From NCBI GenBank assembly GCA_032718475.1, contig JAUCBJ010001223.1, positions 1 through 64,000 of the forward strand: 64,000 bases of DNA, in the 5' to 3' direction. How positions within the stretch are numbered: the stretch's first letter is position 1; each line of letters starts with the position of its first letter. The stretch is from Nemertoderma westbladi. Its lineage: Eukaryota > Xenacoelomorpha > Nemertodermatida > Nemertodermatidae. Positions 34,125 through 46,084 of this stretch are shown here, one piece after another. Position numbers and translations under genes: made by a program. Below the pieces are notes generated by a model. It ran no database searches. It was not told where the DNA came from and saw nothing but the letters and a program-made list of their open reading frames with translations.

Positions 34125-35572
34125 GTACGGTTACAACAGTCCTGGGTCTGTCGTCCAGTGCCTGTAAGTGGGGTATTAACAAACGTTTCCATTACTTCTG
34201 GCTCCTTATAAATACTACCCAAACCAGCCTCACTCTCCGATAATCCCAACTTTGCCAGTTCTAACTGGTGCTTTTACTTCTCCTGGTATTGCATAAGTCC
34301 CCTCAACCGGGTATGCATATCATTCCGCATACGCTTTCCCACTCTCTCTCTATCCTCTCTCAAACTTTGGTTTGCCAATTCCATCTCTCTCGCCTCCCGC
34401 TCTCTACCCTCGTTCTCTACTCTCGCCTCCTGCTCTCTACATTCGTTCGTTTCCCTCTCTACCCTCGCTACCTCTCTCGTTTCTCGCTCTTTGCGCTCAT
34501 TCTCTATTCTCGCCTCCCACTCCTCGCACTCATTTGTCTCTCTCTCTCTCTTCCCGCTCCCTACAGTTTCTCGCCACCCTCTCGGCCCTCTCTTTACACT
34601 CTCTTGATAACTCTCTCTCGTTCTCTAATAATGTGGTTCCCTCGTCTAGTTGCCTCTCTAACTCCTTCTGATCCAGCGCCACAAGGTCTAGTTGATACGC
34701 CAGATCTATCTCTAACACCCTTCTTGCTTTTGCGGAGGTTGTAGCAGACTTATCGGTCGCGACGGACTCCCGTCGCCTCTCTGTCCTACTAACTTTCCCC
34801 CGCTTTCTAGGGTTCTCGCTGACTGACGACACCGAATCCTCGGGGTTAACCTCGGGTTCACCATCATGCGGATCTGCCCATCCCACTAACTTAATTCCCC
34901 TAGCATCCACTAAGAAAGACCCTACGTACACTACGTCTGGCTCCACTACCCCGGACCGCCACAATATAAACAGTTCCGTGGCGACCCCCCTCGCTCTCTC
35001 ACTCGCCAGTTCTCCCTGTCCAAAATGGACTAAATAGCAAAAATGTTTATTCGACTCACCTAGCCTCTGGTATAGTTTAGGCTGGTCTACCTTTCTCCCC
35101 TCCTTGTCCTCCTTAAGTAATTTCTTGGTGGCGTTGTAGGCCCGTCGTAGCTGATCACTCGTCCCGACGTCCTCTTCGCCGACTCTGCCTTCTCTCCTCG
35201 TCCGGCGTCGTACCGGCAGCCCCACCGTCGCCGTTCCGGTGGGCTGTCCGTCGCCCTCGGCCTGTGGCTGGCCGGCGACTTTGGTACTCCAACCGCCGTC
35301 ATCGTCGCGCATCGACTCGTCTCCCTCTCTCCTCCGTAGTTGACGGCCGCCCTCCGCTTGGGCTGCCGGATCGTCCCTTGTCAGCGAATCCGGTGTGGCA
35401 GGCCAATACCGTCTCGTCGCGGCCTCACGGATCGTTTGGTTGGTGTCGTCCGGGGTCAGCGGTGGCGTCCTCTTTCCCTCTGGATCTCGGGGCTCCTGAT
35501 CGCTCATCCTGTTCTTTTTGGCAGTCACAGCTTGTTGTCAGTTGGTCAGTTTATGACTCAGCAGTTTATGAC

Positions 35573-36166
35573 TGTGACGGGATCTATAAGATCCCGACCG
35601 GGTTAGATTTGTACGCGTCACCGTTCTGCTGGGCAGTCGTGCTAGTTTGCTTTGGCCATAGGCCATTGGGGAAAACAATAAGGGTTTCTGTTGTTTCTCA
35701 ATATTGATAGATCAAACGATAATAGCACAATCGGTCAATTGGTAATAATACAGATGTAATAGCAGAAAATACACAGATTGATTGCTGATGTTAGTGGCGG
35801 TGACGGTCATAAACTATGACTGGTCTGCAACTGAGTAACTGAATGAACTGACCGGTAAATCAGTAATGCAGGATAATATATGATCAACACAGATGGATAT
35901 TGATTTCACATCTTACTGTACTTAGCCCTCTGTACCCAATGGATGCTTTCCTATCTCTATCACGTGCTTCCCTCCCCGCTATTGGCTAATATACTAATTG
36001 TCACTTTGGCACTCCCTGTGAGTGTTTCCCCGCGCTGCTATCCTCTACTAGATGTTCTCCCTCCCAGGTGGTTTGACCTCTCTCTGTGGCTTTGGGGCTT
36101 GTGTCGCCCCCCCCCCCCCCCCCCCAATGTTGGTTATGAGGCGAGATTAATATTGGTAATCTCACA
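35573..36166 (-). repeat. Putative LTR (5' LTR of the truncated element)
   Basis: 594 bp, tgtgacgggatc...aatctcaca on +, with matching TGTGA/TCACA ends. The gag ATG lies 65 bases beyond its inner end. The partner LTR was not found in the window, so target duplication cannot be tested. Confidence 0.45.
36107..36125. repeat. C19 homopolymer tract
   Basis: Nineteen consecutive C on +, inside the putative LTR. Confidence 0.95.
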
Positions 36167-36245
36167 TCCCCAACTATATTAGTAAAATGCCACTGGTTCC
36201 ATTTTCTGCTGGGTAATGAAGTGGAATTGAATCCGCTTACACTCA

Positions 36246-37381
36246 GTCATGAATTGTGAAAACAGCAAAAAGCAACTCATTGATATATTATGCAACCACG
36301 CCTACGACCACAAGGATTCAAATCTGTGCTTAGTGGGTGAAAATAACTCGGAATTCAAACATGAGGAAGGAGATGTTATAATCATATGTTAAAGTGTATT
36401 AATGAATTTAATCATATCCAGATTACTGCGGATGATACAGATATGATATTTGTAATTTTATTGTTCTTTTTTTGGAATATGAAACCAGCTACAAAAATAA
36501 CTTTGAAACGATTCTCAGGAAAAGTTATTGACATAAACGCAACAGCTGCAACATTAAAGGATAAGTGTCACAGTCTGCTTGCTTTACATTGCTTGACAGG
36601 CTGTGATACTGTTTCATTTCCCTTCCGTAAAGGAAAGAAGACAGCTCTAAAGTTGCTCCCTTCCATGAATAGCACATTGACCGCGTTTACTGACCCCTTT
36701 GCAGAAGAATATGATTGGTTAAAAGCTGGCAATGTATTTCTCTTAAACTTATATCGATCGGTCTTTAGGCGAAGGGGCGCCCAAATCATTGAATGAGCTA
36801 AGATACAAAGTGTTTACTACAAACAAACATCCCCCAAAGGTAAGATAATTATTATGTTATGAATTTAATGGGTGATCAACCGTTATTAGTGTCCAACCAG
36901 CGCTGTATATATAATACTAGAACAGGAACTCGTATTGTGACTATATATGACTCGTATTGCGTATACTCGCACTACTGTACATCTAATTCCAGCAAGCTAA
37001 CCTAGTTTTGCGAAATATCATGCACAAAATAAAATTATAATTTCTCATTTATTTCAGATACGAAGTTTACCTCCAACTGATGTCTCAGCAGTCCAGCATA
37101 TAATAAGAGCGAGATTGCAGTTATTGTTCTGGAGAGCTGCTGGGGACATTACTCAGCCACCACTAGAACCAACAAACTTTGGTTGGATGTTGTCGGCCGA
37201 TAACAAACTTAAACCAGATCCAGGTGTACCAGCAATGGCTCCAGAGCCTATATTACAAATAGCATCCTGTAGCTGCAATTCTCAAAGACCTTGTTCTACT
37301 GCAAGATGTAGTTGCCAGGCTCTAAAGGTGCCTTGTAATTTGTATTGCAAGTGTGCGAACAATGAGTGTTATAATTTGTAA
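36246..37381 (+). pseudogene. Two-exon pseudogene of an ADDTD / CxC-cysteine invertebrate protein family
   Basis: A frame from about 36246 ends EFKHEEGDVIII. After a shift, 36386-36796 reads HIQITADDTDMIFV then LALHCLTGCDTVSFPFRKGKK. Another shift gives SLNELRYKVFTTNKHPPK up to a GTAAGA donor at 36840. The second exon starts after ttatttcag at 37059 (IRSLPPTDVSAVQH) and ends at TAA 37379-37381 with a cysteine-rich tail (SCSCNSQRPCSTARCSCQ). I recall this combination (HEEAD, DTD, LTGCDT, CxC tail) from many uncharacterised multi-copy invertebrate proteins; the role is unknown. At least two frameshifts show this copy is dead, although the intron is retained, so it is not a retrocopy. Confidence 0.55.
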
Positions 37382-38664
37382 ATTAATAATTATATTATCA
37401 AAAATAAATCGAATCTCAAAAATAAACTAATTACTTCCAGTAAATGCCATGTTATGTCCCCGAATTCAGGAAATATGCATCAACGGTCCAGTTATTAAAC
37501 TTAACATCACCCTACATATACATCAAAAATCCGTTTCGGTGAACACTGCACATCAGAAAATAAATCTGTGCAGAAGCTCACCAGGCAGCGCAACAATGTT
37601 CGACCAAAAAGTTGTAGTAGTAGTAGCAATGCCATTACATCCAAATATGTTGGCTACGAATTTACATTCAAACTCATACTTCCGTGGCTTATTGAGGATA
37701 CATGTAGAGTGTATTAGCGAGCTGATATGGCATCAGGTATTACAGAGAGGTATGTCGGTGCATTAATTAGCCTCAATGATGTACTCCAAAAATGTGCACT
37801 CCGCGCTATGTATGTAATATTTACAAAATTTGTAACCTATTATTGAAAATATAATGCTTATTCCTTATATTTCTATATTTTCAAGCTTAGTTTGTCGTTA
37901 TTTATATTGCACAGTGTCTCCATAGGTCAATTAAATACATCTTCGTGTTAATTTAACCTTGTTGCTATGCAAAACATCTGTCGTTAAGTTAAATATTGTT
38001 CTAGAAAAAAATGCTCAATGCTGACTATGTTAAATATGACATAATTTCAAATGTCTTATATAAGTGAATAATAAAATATAAATAAATAAAATTGCAGTCA
38101 TACCCAATTTGAACGGTTGTCACCACTGTCTACTTGACTACTACGAAGAATTTACTTTTAAATAATTTTGACGATAATATGAAATTCTATAGCATAATGA
38201 AATGTGATGACAGAACAATTAATGACCTTCTAGTAGAATTACTCAATACGGCATACGAACTTCTAAATTAATACGAAGTGTACGAACTCCTAAATAAATA
38301 CGAACTTCTAAATTAAAAGCATTTCGATCTCCCTGTAAGCCAAATTCGTAAATCCGTTTAGATCTGGCTCTCATTGTTTTGTGTATCTGTAGGTCTATTT
38401 AGTACCTATGATTTATTGGTTGGCCGTAAACTCTTAAACATTTATACTGTAGGTATAATTACTGTTCATCACGTATGTATGTATGTATTGCCATGACTCT
38501 TTTTGGGATAAAGGCTAGTCTGAATAAAAAATGTTTATAGAAAATTAAACAATTTATTACACATAACAACTTATTTCTGAATTTTTTTTTAAATGATAGC
38601 TAAACTTGGAAAATCACTAGCTAGCCTGATTATTTGTATTTTTTAATGTTTGAGAACTTTGTCC
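37382..38664. other. No gene seen
   Basis: AT-rich. Short frames only. A small direct repeat of tacgaacttctaaat-type sequence occurs near 38255-38315. Confidence 0.4.
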
Positions 38665-38959
<295 letters not shown>

Positions 38960-40142
38960 GGACCCGCAACAGTTTTAGACGTTATGTATCAGAAAACATT
39001 TACTTGTATTCGTTATAGAGAACATGGACTCGTATTCATTTATTTAGTTCATTTGATCTCCATTGTATTACATCAGTTATGTAGTAATATATAATACTTA
39101 TGTTTATGTTTGTAGATAAATAAATTAATTATTACACATATTAACTATTTTTTAATAATTTTTTTTCAAATGTTCTAGAACAAAAAATATTTGTTCTGGA
39201 ACATATTTTTTTTTACCTACAATAGCTAACATGAAATAGAATAGTTCTAAAAAACAGTAGCAAAAACTAGCAATAGTAAAAAAGATATGGTCATGGGTAC
39301 ACAACACATACTGTAGTACAGTAGTGCCGAAAAAATTACGACTAATGTGGAGAATAGCCACGATACGGAGGGTGCGATATCGCAAAATACGCATTTTTAA
39401 AACGCATATAAAAGAAATCTAAAGGCAAAATCGAAAATTCCGGCTTTATGGGGTCATCGACGGTGAGGCGCCAGGGCACTCAAATCGCGCCTGTCGCGAC
39501 GCGCCAGTTCACAATATTCTGCAAATCGCGCCGGAGCGGAGAGACCTGGCACTCCGCGCCAGGACTCTTACTTCGCGCCAGATATATTCACCTAACTGGT
39601 GTGTGTATTGCAGTCGGGTACCGTACCTAATGATGTAATAGGTAATTTACCGGTCTGCCGTTAGGTAGCCAGAGCCTGTTGGTCATATTTACAGACATGC
39701 TGACAAGCTGGCAGGAGCGGAAACCTTGTCCTAGGACTAAAATAACACTTTTCATAGGTAGATTATCATTAGCAGAGTGTTGTTTTGTCCGGGAAAAGTG
39801 TTCAACAACAATGTGAAACTGGACTACCATGTCGTGTAGTATGATTTAATTAAGTTACAAAAATGATTTTGTTTGCAAAATGATACTGTATAATACAGCA
39901 TGTCCTGGAATATTGTGTCGTAATTCAGTGACACGCCCCACCCCGCAAATCTTTTTACAAATCTTAATGAGATTGCATAAAATTTGCAAACAGAAATAGT
40001 TTAATCTCCCTCCTCCTTAGTGGGTGAGCCAGAATTTTTATTTTCGATTTCATTCTTTATATTAGCTACAAGCGTTTGAAAAAAGTGTCTCCGTCGATAT
40101 TGCACTAGCTACACCGCAGTCATTCTTCATCTATATACAGTA
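38960..40142. other. No gene; short GC-rich patch at 39450-39640
   Basis: Mostly AT-rich. The GC-rich patch repeats gcgcca/tcgcgcc words four or five times within 150 bases, unlike its surroundings. No frame with recognisable similarity. Confidence 0.4.
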
Positions 40143-40535
40143 GTGACGTGGTACAAGAGGAAAGCTGGCCGTGCAAGGATTCCAAATATGTCAAAATATT
40201 TGAATTTGGTTGGCAAATACCTGAGATATGGGCATTCGAATGTTATATGTATTTGCTTTCTCTGCAGGCCATTTATTCTATTTAATAAGTACACCATGTC
40301 GATTCCAGAATGCACCTTCCTACAAGTAATGCAGTTACGCATTACTGAACTTAATGCCCTACTGGGTCTGATAATACAAACCTTGAACATAGATGAGACA
40401 GGTATAGTGGTGTCTTCTGGCGTGTTCTATAGTCATATATGTGCGTCCAGTCTCATCGCACGTTGTATTTCGTGGTGTTGTAGTACATTGATAGGGTACC
40501 TGAAGCCATTGGCAAACTCAATATTTTTGTGCTGA
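40143..40535 (+). other. Open frame of 130 codons, doubtful piggyBac-like remnant
   Basis: The frame lacks an ATG at its start. The segment RITELNALLGLIIQTLN resembles the E-x-x-A-x-x-G-L element of piggyBac-type transposases, and SSLIARCISWCC could match the following M-S-x-x-R-F region. There is no DDD catalytic core. The likeness is too short to be firm. Confidence 0.2.
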
Positions 40536-41985
40536 CCCATAATCGGACTCCAACTCAATATTGGTGACGACCTAATTGGCTGACCATGTTTGAGTGATGT
40601 TAACTCACGTTAACTCACTTCATGAGTACTAGTTAAATAACTGGGAGCAAATCTTGGGATAGGAGTAGTGCCCAACCCCACCTTCGGGTGGCAGCTATTG
40701 AAAGAGGAGCCTTCGGGTTGCCTCCAGCTTCAGCCAACTGTTTGCTTGTTTTGAACTCATGTGTGAAATGTCGTAGTTAGTAATGTCGAATTATTTCGAT
40801 TTCACACCTGTCGATTTCAGTCATAGTGGTGAGTCGACGTGAAAAGTGATGCTTGCCATTGACATACTGTCGCAGACGTTTGTGCCATGCCAGTTTACGG
40901 CAAGCATCTGTCCAAGAATCCGTAAGGTTGACTATATGATCGACGTAAAGCATTAGTGACATCATCAGGTAAGTTATATGTTTTTATTGGAAACTTGGAT
41001 GTATAAGGTGGGCCTGTGGCCAGCCCCCATTGTATTTTGGTCAAAAATATGTCGAATTTTTTTTTATTGTCTATTATAATGCACCATTGAATGGTGTTTC
41101 CAAATCTGAAAACCGCTATTTAATAGCTCTTTTAGTTTTTAAGTTATAACAATTTCCATTTAGGGATTCCTATTGAAATTACTATTACTATGTATAATGA
41201 AAGGTCGATTATCTCCAAATATTTTTTTTATGAAATTGTCAACTTCAAAACCCTACTACTTCTACAATTTTTGAGCAATTAGTCTGAAACTTTCTGTGGG
41301 TGTCTACATAGCCACCCTGCATAAAAGTATCAGACAACTTTTCGAAATTTTTTGTTAATAAAATTTAATACTATTTATAACAAACCTGAAAATTAGGCAT
41401 AAATTTGCAGCGCCACCTAGCGGTGCAGAATTATTTTCACAAAATTTCGCCTGATAGTTATGTTGCCCCATCTTTGATGTATCATATGAAAAAACTTTCA
41501 TGTGATTAGATTCAAAACTGAAAAAGCCTTAGGGTTTTAAGCGCAACCAAGTTTTTTTTGTTGTTAAATAGTATTAACTAATATTAAATAGCGAAAAATA
41601 AAAATTTTCTAATCTGTCATGTAGAATAGCATCTTAGGCACTTATATTCCAAATTATAGCCAAAACCAAACAATTTTGAAACGCTGAGAGTGATAAGTCG
41701 AAGAGTTGTCCGAAAATGGTGTACCCCCCCCCCCCCCCCCCCCCTTAAGTGTAGATTTGTCTGGATCTACAAGTACTTCCTTATCCTCCACCGTCTTACC
41801 TTGATCATCAGTACTCTGTGAGTTGACATGTAATATTGGCTTAAACTCTATGGGTTTGTCGGGTTTCGGTAGTCTTGTATGTCTCCCAATATCAGTTCCG
41901 AGTTTTACTGTGGGGCGAGCCACGAAGTTGGCGGAGCCTTAGCGAATTGACACTGTTAGGGGGTGGGTCAATTTATGCAAATAGT
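40536..41985. other. No gene; single CTCF-like site and a C tract
   Basis: A - strand frame at 40965-40777 (LTDSWTDACRKLAWHKRL) is unassigned. At 41411-41425 cgccacctagcggtg (reverse: caccgctaggtggcg) matches the CTCF core pattern closely. C21 lies at 41724-41744. Confidence 0.35.
41724..41744. repeat. C21 homopolymer tract
   Basis: Twenty-one consecutive C on +. Confidence 0.95.
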
Positions 41986-42040
41986 TGTCGTCGTCGTCGT
42001 TGTCGTCGTCGTCGTCGTTGTCGTCGTCGTCGTCGTCGTT
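41986..42040. repeat. (gtc/gtt)n trinucleotide microsatellite
   Basis: About 18 triplets, mostly gtc with interspersed gtt; the same triplets recur briefly at each junction of the 315-bp repeat to the right, so the array probably seeded the duplication. Confidence 0.9.
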
Positions 42041-42760
42041 ACGATTTTGACATGCTAATAACTTTGTCGGATTTAAAGCTGCCAAGTTGAAAATTTGTAG
42101 GTATCAATATGAGCAAAAGTTGAGATTTTTGAGAGACTTTCAGACACCATCAGTGCAATGGTCTCCCGCTAGAGGGCCACATGTCTAAACATTAAATGCC
42201 CTCCCATTTCTTTGCTTTTAATCCGTTTAAGCTGAAACTTGGCAGATATGTATTAGACCATTAGCTGTGACTTTCAAAGGAGGCGAATCCATCTGCAGTT
42301 CTCCAGTCTGCCGCTAGAGGGCCAAAGGTCTGAAAGTGAAATCGTTGTCGTCGTTACGATTTTGACATGCTAATAACTTTGTCGGATTTAAAGCTGCCAA
42401 GTTGAAAATTTGTAGGTATCAATATGAGCAAAAGTTGAGATTTTGAGAGACTTTCAGACACCATCAGTGCAATGGTCTCCCGCTAGAGGGCCACATGTCT
42501 AAACATTAAATGCCCTCCCATTTCTTTGCTTTTAATCCGTTTAAGCTGAAACTTGGCAGATATGTATTAGACCATTAGCTGTGACTTTCAAAGGAGGCGA
42601 ATCCATCTGCAGTTCTCCAGTCTGCCGCTAGAGGGCCAAATGTCTGAAAGTGAAATCGTTGTCGTCGTTATGATATTGACATGCTTATAACTTTGTCGAA
42701 TTTAAAGCTGCCAAGTTGAAAATTTGTTTTGTTGAAAATCAGTTCAACAGTCACCCGCTA
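42041..42760. repeat. 315-bp tandem repeat (two full copies, third partial)
   Basis: acgattttgacatgctaata begins copies at 42041 and 42356 with near identity, and a third, diverged start (atgatattgacatgcttata) lies at 42670. Each full copy holds two cgctagagggcca motifs (42165-42180, 42311-42325; 42479-42494, 42624-42638). Weaker decayed copies continue to about 43090. Confidence 0.9.
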
Positions 42761-44937
42761 TAGGACTACTTTATGCCTGAAAGTGAATAGATTCTCCCGT
42801 CTCATTGATTTTAATCAGTTTAAGCTGAATCTTGCCATATATTCTGGACCACATGCTGCGTCTTTGTGGGGGGGGGGGGGGGGGGGGGAGAGATTTAATC
42901 GGTCTGCCGCTATACGACGAAATTTCTGAAAGTGAGATCCGTCTCTCATTTCGTTATCCGTTATTCAAGATGAAACTTGGCCGATGTACGTATGTACTAT
43001 TCATCCATAGGCTGTGTCTTTGTGGGGCTGGAGACCCTAATCCATCTTCAGTTCTCACTATACCGCTAGAGTCAGAAATGTCTGAATAGAAATGAAAGAG
43101 GTAAAAAGTGATTAGGCGAAATCTGCTTAAAATTTGCTAATACAGTAATACTTTCGAATTAGTACTTAAATTAAATTTAAGTCACGTGCTGCGCGAAGGC
43201 CCCACTTCGTGTAGGTTGTAAGGTAGGTATATCTCGTGAGTGAAAGGACAGTTAAAGCTCCAATGGATTAACTGCGGCATTACTGTGAGTATGTGAAGGT
43301 ATGTCCAGTGGGAAATCGGGTGGAATGTCCGATGAGATGAAATGTCCGGACTTTATACATATAGGAATTGTTAGATATGTTTACTTGCCGTTTCTCCAGT
43401 ATACTCTCGATTTAATAATGGTCTATCACAATAGCCACCGGATTCGCCGTAGCGGTCTATTATCTCCAGGAGGAAAGCCGAATCTACTTTATTTACAGTC
43501 ACCTAACTGCATCCACCATGTGGAGATAGAATCCCTGGCCTAGAGTATATTCACTACCAAACTGCCACACTGTATCCCTGAGATCGCTAACTTATGTGAC
43601 AGTTTCCTTGAAGATAATGAGCTGGTGACACCTCGATGTTGCCAATCATTAGGGGAATGTAAACAAACATTAATATTGCTAATATCTAATATAATGCACC
43701 ATTTATGATTCACTGTGATTGATTATGATTGATTTTATGATTTATGACTACTTATATACCATTTCTAATTCTTACTTTATTATAAGAATAACAGTTCTTC
43801 ATTACTATAAAACGATTATAGTTCTAATTTAATTCTTAATTCTCTATATTACTTCTAGTATATAACAATTACTATAATGTTTATAGTTTCATTCAATCAT
43901 AGGTGAATGTAGTCACTATCTCCAATGCGCTAATCATATTGCGTTTAAACTCAACGTAGGATCCAACAATCGGTAGACTTAAAATGAGGCCACAAGTAAG
44001 TGTTTGACTTGGTAGACCAATGTAATATTGGTTATCGTCCGTTCGGGGTGGAGGAATACAACTGAAGGATCCCGGTTAAATCCAAGTGTGGGAACAGCAT
44101 CGATACCAGTCACAAATATAAGAAGGTCTTTCAGTCTGACTACTCACCAGAATGCGGATCCTGTAACCCCGTCTGTAATAAAAATGCAATAATTTCAAAA
44201 TTAAAGCTATATAAAAATTTAATTAAATCAATTTAAACTGCAGGACGATTAAACAGATACGGGACGGTGTAAACGCTACGCCGATTGCCGACAGCTAACA
44301 CCAAGCAACATTTATAACTGTTGTTGGCTGTTAGTTGGCCACTGTAGGCTGTGGGCGTATAGTTCTCCTTTACACCAAAACAAATACAGGGCGACCTAGG
44401 CTTATTGCGTCAACAACTCCACACATAATTATTAAACAACAGTTAAACAAATTTCAAAGAAAATAAACAGATTAATTAATAATCAATACATTCATTAATA
44501 ATTAAGAAATATATGAATTAAGGAGAAAGAAACATATTAATTATTGAGCAAGTAATAGATTCATTGATTCATATAAAATTTAAAATATCTCCCGAATCCT
44601 GAAACAGATCCAGCCAAAATGGTGCAACATGTTTCTCCTTTCTCTTCCGAATACTATTGTTGTTCTCTGTCCATTGTATTATAAACAAATCTTGTACAGC
44701 TTCGGAGGTAAGTACACATACATTATGCACAGAATATTATTAATAGAGACTGTTGAGATATGTACCATCAGCAAAACAGCTAGGCCTAACTAACTCACTA
44801 ACTACTGCAGTACAGTCAGCTGACTTTTGACTTCTATGTTCCTGGTACCTGGTAACCTGGTACCCGGTTCTCCCAAATCCCACTTTGTCTCTGTTGACAC
44901 TCCTTTCTTTCAACCCTCAATCAGACCATGGCGATGG
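42761..44937. other. No gene seen; decayed repeat copies then AT-rich sequence
   Basis: Up to about 43090 it resembles diverged copies of the 315-bp repeat (ccgctatacgacgaa, accgctagagtcag). Beyond that I see no frame or structured repeat, apart from a small inverted repeat near 44290-44335 (cagctaacaccaagcaac / gttgttggctgttag). Confidence 0.4.
42868..42888. repeat. G21 homopolymer tract
   Basis: Twenty-one consecutive G on +, within a decayed copy of the 315-bp repeat. Confidence 0.95.
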
Positions 44938-45660
44938 GTCCGAAATCCAAAACCCCTGCACTAAGTTCTGCTGATGACGTATATTAACGCCATAAAATCT
45001 CTAAATGATCAAGTAGAAGCCCTCCACCAAGAGGTGAAACTCCTACGCAAAGAGCAAACTATAACCTCCTTGAACGCACCCACCAATACGCAATTTTCAC
45101 AACTCGAAAAATGTACAGAAGATTTCCAACTTCAGATGGAAACTCTCGCGTCGAATGTAGTCCTAAAAACCAAACACGCCACCCTGACCCAAAACGTTAA
45201 TAATCACGCGAAACATGCTATTCCACATCCTGAATACGATAACCTGGAGCAATATATACGACGCTACAACCTTCTCCTTCATGGCATCCCTGAAGACGAT
45301 CAGTCTGTCATAGACAAGGTTCTTAGCCATTAATGCAAAGGACACCAACATTGATGTAATGCATCGGCTAGGAAACAAAGGAAAGAACAAACCCCGCATA
45401 ACTATAATCCGATTTATTTCTCAACGTAAACGAATCAAGGTGCTAATCCACCCCACCGATCAAAAACCTAAACGTATTCATATCGGAACACCTAACAGCA
45501 TACCGTGCCTCGCTTCTCCGCGAGTTAGTATCCCACAAGAAAACCAAAGAGCTGCACTCAGCGTTTACCTACAACGGATCCGTTCTTGCCAAACGCACAC
45601 CAACTAGCCCGGCCATCAAAATATCCTGTTTAAATGATATTAATAATCTAATTAATAATC
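44938..45660 (+). pseudogene. LINE ORF1-like fragment (L1-type coiled coil and RRM-like region)
   Basis: A first frame gives a coiled coil (SLNDQVEALHQEVKLLRKEQ) and LEQYIRRYNLLLHGIPE. After a shift near 45325 the next gives NIDVMHRLGNKGKNKPRI and ITIIRFISQRKR. A further shift near 45555 gives TYNGSVLAKRTPTSPAIKI. This order (coil, E-Q-Y-x-R-R-x-N-L-L-x-H-G-I-P-E, H-R-L-G-x4-K-x-R, F) is that of L1/Tx1-type ORF1 proteins, which bind the element RNA. Two frameshifts make it dead. No ORF2 follows. Confidence 0.65.
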
Positions 45661-46084
45661 TAAGTACATATAGTGACCAAGTACACAAGTGATAAAGTAC
45701 AAGTTTAGGTTTTTTTAAAGATTAATCTCATGTCCCTTGAAAGTCAAAAGTTTATACTTACAGTATAAGTCTTTTTTTTCCTTTTCCTAAAGAATTTTAA
45801 GATATAGTCCTAATATGCTTATATAAATAAAGTTTATATTACTTTACTTTACATTCCACTTTACATACTAGTACCTGGCTGGCATCCAATGCTAATATTT
45901 ATATATCTAAATTTGTTTTAGGCGCTGTGTTATTTGCTATTTATCACAGTTTTTCATCTTTATTCTTTCTCTCCTCTATATATATTTTTTCCCATTTCAC
46001 TTTTTTTGAGACGTTTTTTGAAAATTACATTTCATTAAATAGGATTTATAACATCTCTATTTTTGATTTACACCGGTTTTTTGG
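45661..46084. other. No gene; AT-rich tail of the ORF1 fragment
   Basis: Contains ataaataaagtttatattactttactttac near 45825, plausibly the 3' end of the ORF1-bearing element. The rest is T-rich and leads into the satellite. Confidence 0.4.

Larger units (their letters stand above)
33235..35507 (-). pseudogene. Gag-like protein with coiled coils and 19-residue repeats
   Basis: From ATG 35507 (MSDQEPRDPEGKRT) the first frame gives about 325 residues: a Pro/Arg/Gly-rich N-terminus, a central folded stretch (LGESNKHFCYLVHFGQGEL, VYVGSFLVDARGIKLVGWAD), and a long Glu/Arg coiled coil. Later frames (34249-34052, 33986-33711, 33895-33527, 33534-33235) continue it through indels at C tracts. One holds ETFVNTPLTGTGRQ, comparable to VETPIVNPIKGNYK in the gag of the 18-kb element. 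Homology to a known family was not recognised beyond this; gag is inferred from position after the LTR. Confidence 0.45.
33235..36166 (-). mobile_element. BEL-like LTR retroelement fragment: one LTR plus gag
   Basis: On the - strand an LTR-like unit (36166-35573, ends TGTGA/TCACA) is followed, after a 65-base leader, by a gag frame with basic and coiled-coil composition, then a repeat-rich region. There is no protease, RT or integrase and no second LTR in view, so it is truncated. Its overall plan (LTR of about 0.6 kb, C/T-rich + strand, long C runs) resembles the element at 56174-64000. The two LTRs share tgtgacgggatc at one end, suggesting related families. Confidence 0.55.

Noticed and set aside
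34268-34744. Ser/Leu/Pro-rich + strand frames
   Set aside because: Antisense of the Glu/Arg coiled coil of the gag-like protein.
39450-39640. E2F-like site cluster in the GC-rich patch
   Set aside because: The tcgcgcc words are short, and no gene start lies nearby; composition alone explains them.
40143-40535. piggyBac transposase
   Set aside because: Only one short resemblance, no catalytic core and no TTAA-flanked inverted ends; kept only as a low-confidence note.
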